Assembly: GCF_024213195.1 (NCBI RefSeq)
Contig: NZ_JANAVF010000003.1
Coordinates: 535,612-599,611 of the forward strand
Direction of reading: 5' to 3'
DNA: 64,000 nucleotides
Source: Streptomyces sp. TBY4
GTDB lineage: Bacteria; Actinomycetota; Actinomycetes; Streptomycetales; Streptomycetaceae
Shown: positions 62,213-64,000 of the stretch, one piece after another
Layout of the letters: every line of letters starts with the position of its first letter
How positions within the stretch are numbered: the stretch's first letter is position 1
Program-made: the position numbers and the translations under genes
Notes under the pieces: model-generated
What the model was told of the DNA's origin: nothing
The model's input: only the letters and a program-made list of their open reading frames with translations
Databases searched by the model: none

Positions 62213-63191
62213 GGGGGACCTCCGGAGCGGCAGGGGCGGACGGGGCGGTGCCGAGCACGATCCCCGCCAGGCTGTTCAGGGACTCGGTGCCCGGCTTGAG
62301 GTAGTCGCTGTGGCCGCCGGCGCCGGCCGTGAAGGGCCGGGCTCCGAAGGCGGGGTCCACGGGATCGGTGCCGAAGCCCACCCCGAGGACGCGGAGGTGC
62401 GGGACACCGGAGATCCAGTCGGCGGCGCCCCGGCCGGCCCAGACCCGGGCCCGTGTCGGCAGCTGCGCGGCGGAACCGGCCCCTGTGCCCGGACTGCCGA
62501 ACAGTGCGAGGTCGGTGACCTCGGGGCCGGCCGCGGTACGGGCGCAGACGACGGACCCGTAGGAGTGGCAGAGCAGCGAGAGGTGCGCCTGCGGGGCGGC
62601 CAGCCGGGCCAACCGGGGGAGGAAGGCGCCGAGTTCGGCGGCGGCCTCGTCGGCGCGGCCGGCGGTCAGGACGGCCGGGCTGACCGTGCCGGGGGTGTCG
62701 TACCCGAGCCAGGCGACCACGGCGGAGCGGGGGTGCTCCGCCTGGAGGCGCTGCTGGAGGGCGAGGGCTCCGGCGCGGAACCTCTGGTAGGTGTCCAGGG
62801 TCGTGTCGGACCCGGGGACCAGCACCGCGACCCGGTCGGCGGTCTGCAGATCGCCCAGCACCTCTATGGCCCGGCCCTTGCCGCGCCCGTCGAAGGTGAG
62901 GAACCGGGCATCGCCGCCCGCCTCCATCGCCCGGAGCTTCGCCGCGCGGCCGCCGCGGCCCGCGGTGTCGGCCGTACGGGCCGCCTCGGCGATGTTGGAG
63001 AGCCCGACGGCGTACCGGTCGGGGAGGGAGGCGCCCTCCCCGGCGACCGCCGGGGCCGGGGCGGGAACGTCCGGGGAGGCGGCGGCGGAAACGGGGAACA
63101 CCACGGCCGCGGCGACGAGTCCGGCCAGCAGCGTGCGGCGCGGGCGGCCGCGGTGGCGGCCGTCGGGACGTGCGGTGGGTCGGCGGCTCAT
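62199..63191 (-). CDS. Secreted alpha/beta hydrolase (DUF1023-type)
   Basis: This 330-residue protein has a signal peptide (RRTLLAGLVAAAVVFPVSAA) and the DUF1023 hydrolase fold: DRVAVLVPGSDTTLDTYQRF, the nucleophile box CHSYGS and a late His in GGHSDYLKPG. It is exported. Substrate unknown; related proteins are described as secreted esterases. It begins the leftward cluster with the acyltransferase. The GNAT gene diverges about 200 bases upstream. Confidence 0.85.
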   Translation of the reverse strand: MSRRPTARPDGRHRGRPRRTLLAGLVAAAVVFPVSAAASPDVPAPAPAVAGEGASLPDRYAVGLSNIAEAARTADTAGRGGRAAKLRAMEAGGDARFLTFDGRGKGRAIEVLGDLQTADRVAVLVPGSDTTLDTYQRFRAGALALQQRLQAEHPRSAVVAWLGYDTPGTVSPAVLTAGRADEAAAELGAFLPRLARLAAPQAHLSLLCHSYGSVVCARTAAGPEVTDLALFGSPGTGAGSAAQLPTRARVWAGRGAADWISGVPHLRVLGVGFGTDPVDPAFGARPFTAGAGGHSDYLKPGTESLNSLAGIVLGTAPSAPAAPEVPHARA

Positions 63192-63396
63192 GGATCCGTT
63201 CCTTCGCTCGTGCCAGAGGGGCGGTGCTGCGTTCTTCTCTGGTCACGAAGTTAGGAATCGGGAGCCCTCGTCGGCGTCCCACCGGAGAGCCCACTTCGCA
63301 AGTAGCTCTCAGGTATGACAGGGGCTAGTCAGGGGCCGAGCCCATAAGTTGGACCGTGGCCACGACCACGACCACGACCACGACAGGGGACAGCCA

Positions 63397-63924
63397 GTGC
63401 AGTTGCGCAACGTCGAGCTCGTCGACATGGACGCCTACGTCAGGATGCGGTGCGATCCCGTCATGATGGCCGACCTCGGTGGACCGCTGCCGCGCGAAGG
63501 CATGGAGGACAAGGTCCGGCGGGACGTCAGCAAGGCGGTCGCGGATCTGGACTGGATCAAGATGATCGTCCCCGACCCGGCCGCGCCCGAGGTGGTGGCG
63601 GGAACGGTGACCCTGTGGTCCCACGACGCCGAGGACGGGCCCATGTCGGAGATCGGATGGATGGTCCTGCCGGAGCACCAGGGGCGCGGGCTGGGCAAAC
63701 GCGCCGTGCGGGCCCTGCTCGAACAGGCGCGGGACGAGGGGCGTTGGGGACTCGTGCACGCGTTTCCGGCACGGAGCAACGGTGCGTCGAACGGCATCTG
63801 CCGCTCGCTCGGCTTCCGGCTCGTCGCCGAACTCGATGTGCCGTTCGCGGACCGCGTCCTGCCGGCCAACCACTGGGTCATTGATCCCCGCACCATGCCC
63901 GTCACGCCCCCCACCCCCGCCTAG
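63397..63924 (+). CDS. GNAT-family N-acetyltransferase
   Basis: This 175-residue protein has the acetyl-CoA loop in VLPEHQGRGLGKRAVRALLE and a Gly/Thr-rich strand before it. The acceptor is unknown. The GTG start at 63397 (MQLRNVELVDMDAYVRMR) is set by an AGGGGA Shine-Dalgarno six bases before. Reading from a TTG at 63349 would add a His-Asp tandem made by a CCACGA hexamer repeat (63358-63384), which looks non-coding. The remaining 76 bases to the window end show no gene. Confidence 0.85.
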   Translation: MQLRNVELVDMDAYVRMRCDPVMMADLGGPLPREGMEDKVRRDVSKAVADLDWIKMIVPDPAAPEVVAGTVTLWSHDAEDGPMSEIGWMVLPEHQGRGLGKRAVRALLEQARDEGRWGLVHAFPARSNGASNGICRSLGFRLVAELDVPFADRVLPANHWVIDPRTMPVTPPTPA

Positions 63925-64000
63925 GCCGTCTCTTTCGGATCTTGCCGGGCCCGCGGCCTCTGGCACCGCGCCTGGCCGCACTGCCAGGGCAACCGAGTAC

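Noticed and set aside
63349..63396. N-terminal His-Asp repeat extension of the GNAT gene
   Set aside because: It comes from a CCACGA hexamer repeat before a well-placed Shine-Dalgarno and GTG; no Shine-Dalgarno precedes the TTG at 63349.
63925..64000. Possible end of an insertion sequence at the right edge
   Set aside because: Only 76 bases are visible, with no transposase and no second terminal repeat.

Overview
The window is about 72% GC, with third-position G/C codons, frequent GTG/TTG starts and long hairpin terminators. Gene content (hspR-dnaK regulon, purA, pyrE, fba, dcd, parS and DnaA-box sequences) points to the oriC-proximal core of a Streptomyces chromosome. No transposase, integrase, phage gene or CRISPR array is visible.

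Layout. 0.2-2.6 kb: a membrane-anchored HTH protein diverging from a DUF4232 lipoprotein. 2.7-10.2 kb: a stress island holding a GvpU-like protein, two DUF2267 genes (one broken), hsp20 with a divergent RheA-like regulator and two operators, a MerR gene, an SCO5918-type protein, a CBS protein, a DEAD-box helicase and a cold shock protein. Two copies of an unusual structured leader (R1 at 2.9-3.6 kb, R2 at 6.8-7.2 kb) lie here; R2 leads into the merR gene. 10.4-15 kb: a gene remnant, tRNA-Gly(CCC), dcd plus a phosphoribosyltransferase, a Yip1-type membrane protein and a secreted anchored protein. 15.1-18.2 kb: a large Fe-S reductase and a sugar transferase. 18.4-28.4 kb: dnaK-grpE-dnaJ-hspR and clpB, both preceded by HAIR operators, with an accessory insert (HTH regulator, small secreted peptide, degenerate Rieske-like protein), a PPOX protein and YbjN. 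28.4-37.6 kb: housekeeping and membrane genes, including an aminotransferase, a spermidine-synthase-like protein, aldose epimerase, pyrE and fba, with a parS site just before fba. 37.6-47.5 kb: three tandem ~3.1 kb paralogues for secreted FG-GAP/beta-propeller proteins, each with its own copied leader and terminator. 47.6-51.3 kb: DUF3151 and a tryptophan-to-anthranilate (kynurenine) set. 51.4-56.6 kb: hydrolases, purA, a DAG-kinase-like protein. 56.7-64 kb: two tandem NarL/DesK two-component systems, an acyltransferase, a DUF1023-type hydrolase and a GNAT protein.

How the parts fit. Three stress circuits can be read from DNA: HspR-HAIR (dnaK operon, clpB), a RheA-type operator pair (hsp20), and a cold-shock block (csp, helicase, CBS, SCO5918). 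The most novel candidates are the duplicated structured leader RNA, the peptide plus Rieske-like module beside hspR, and the mosaic triplicated secreted propeller proteins with a covarying 5' UTR hairpin.
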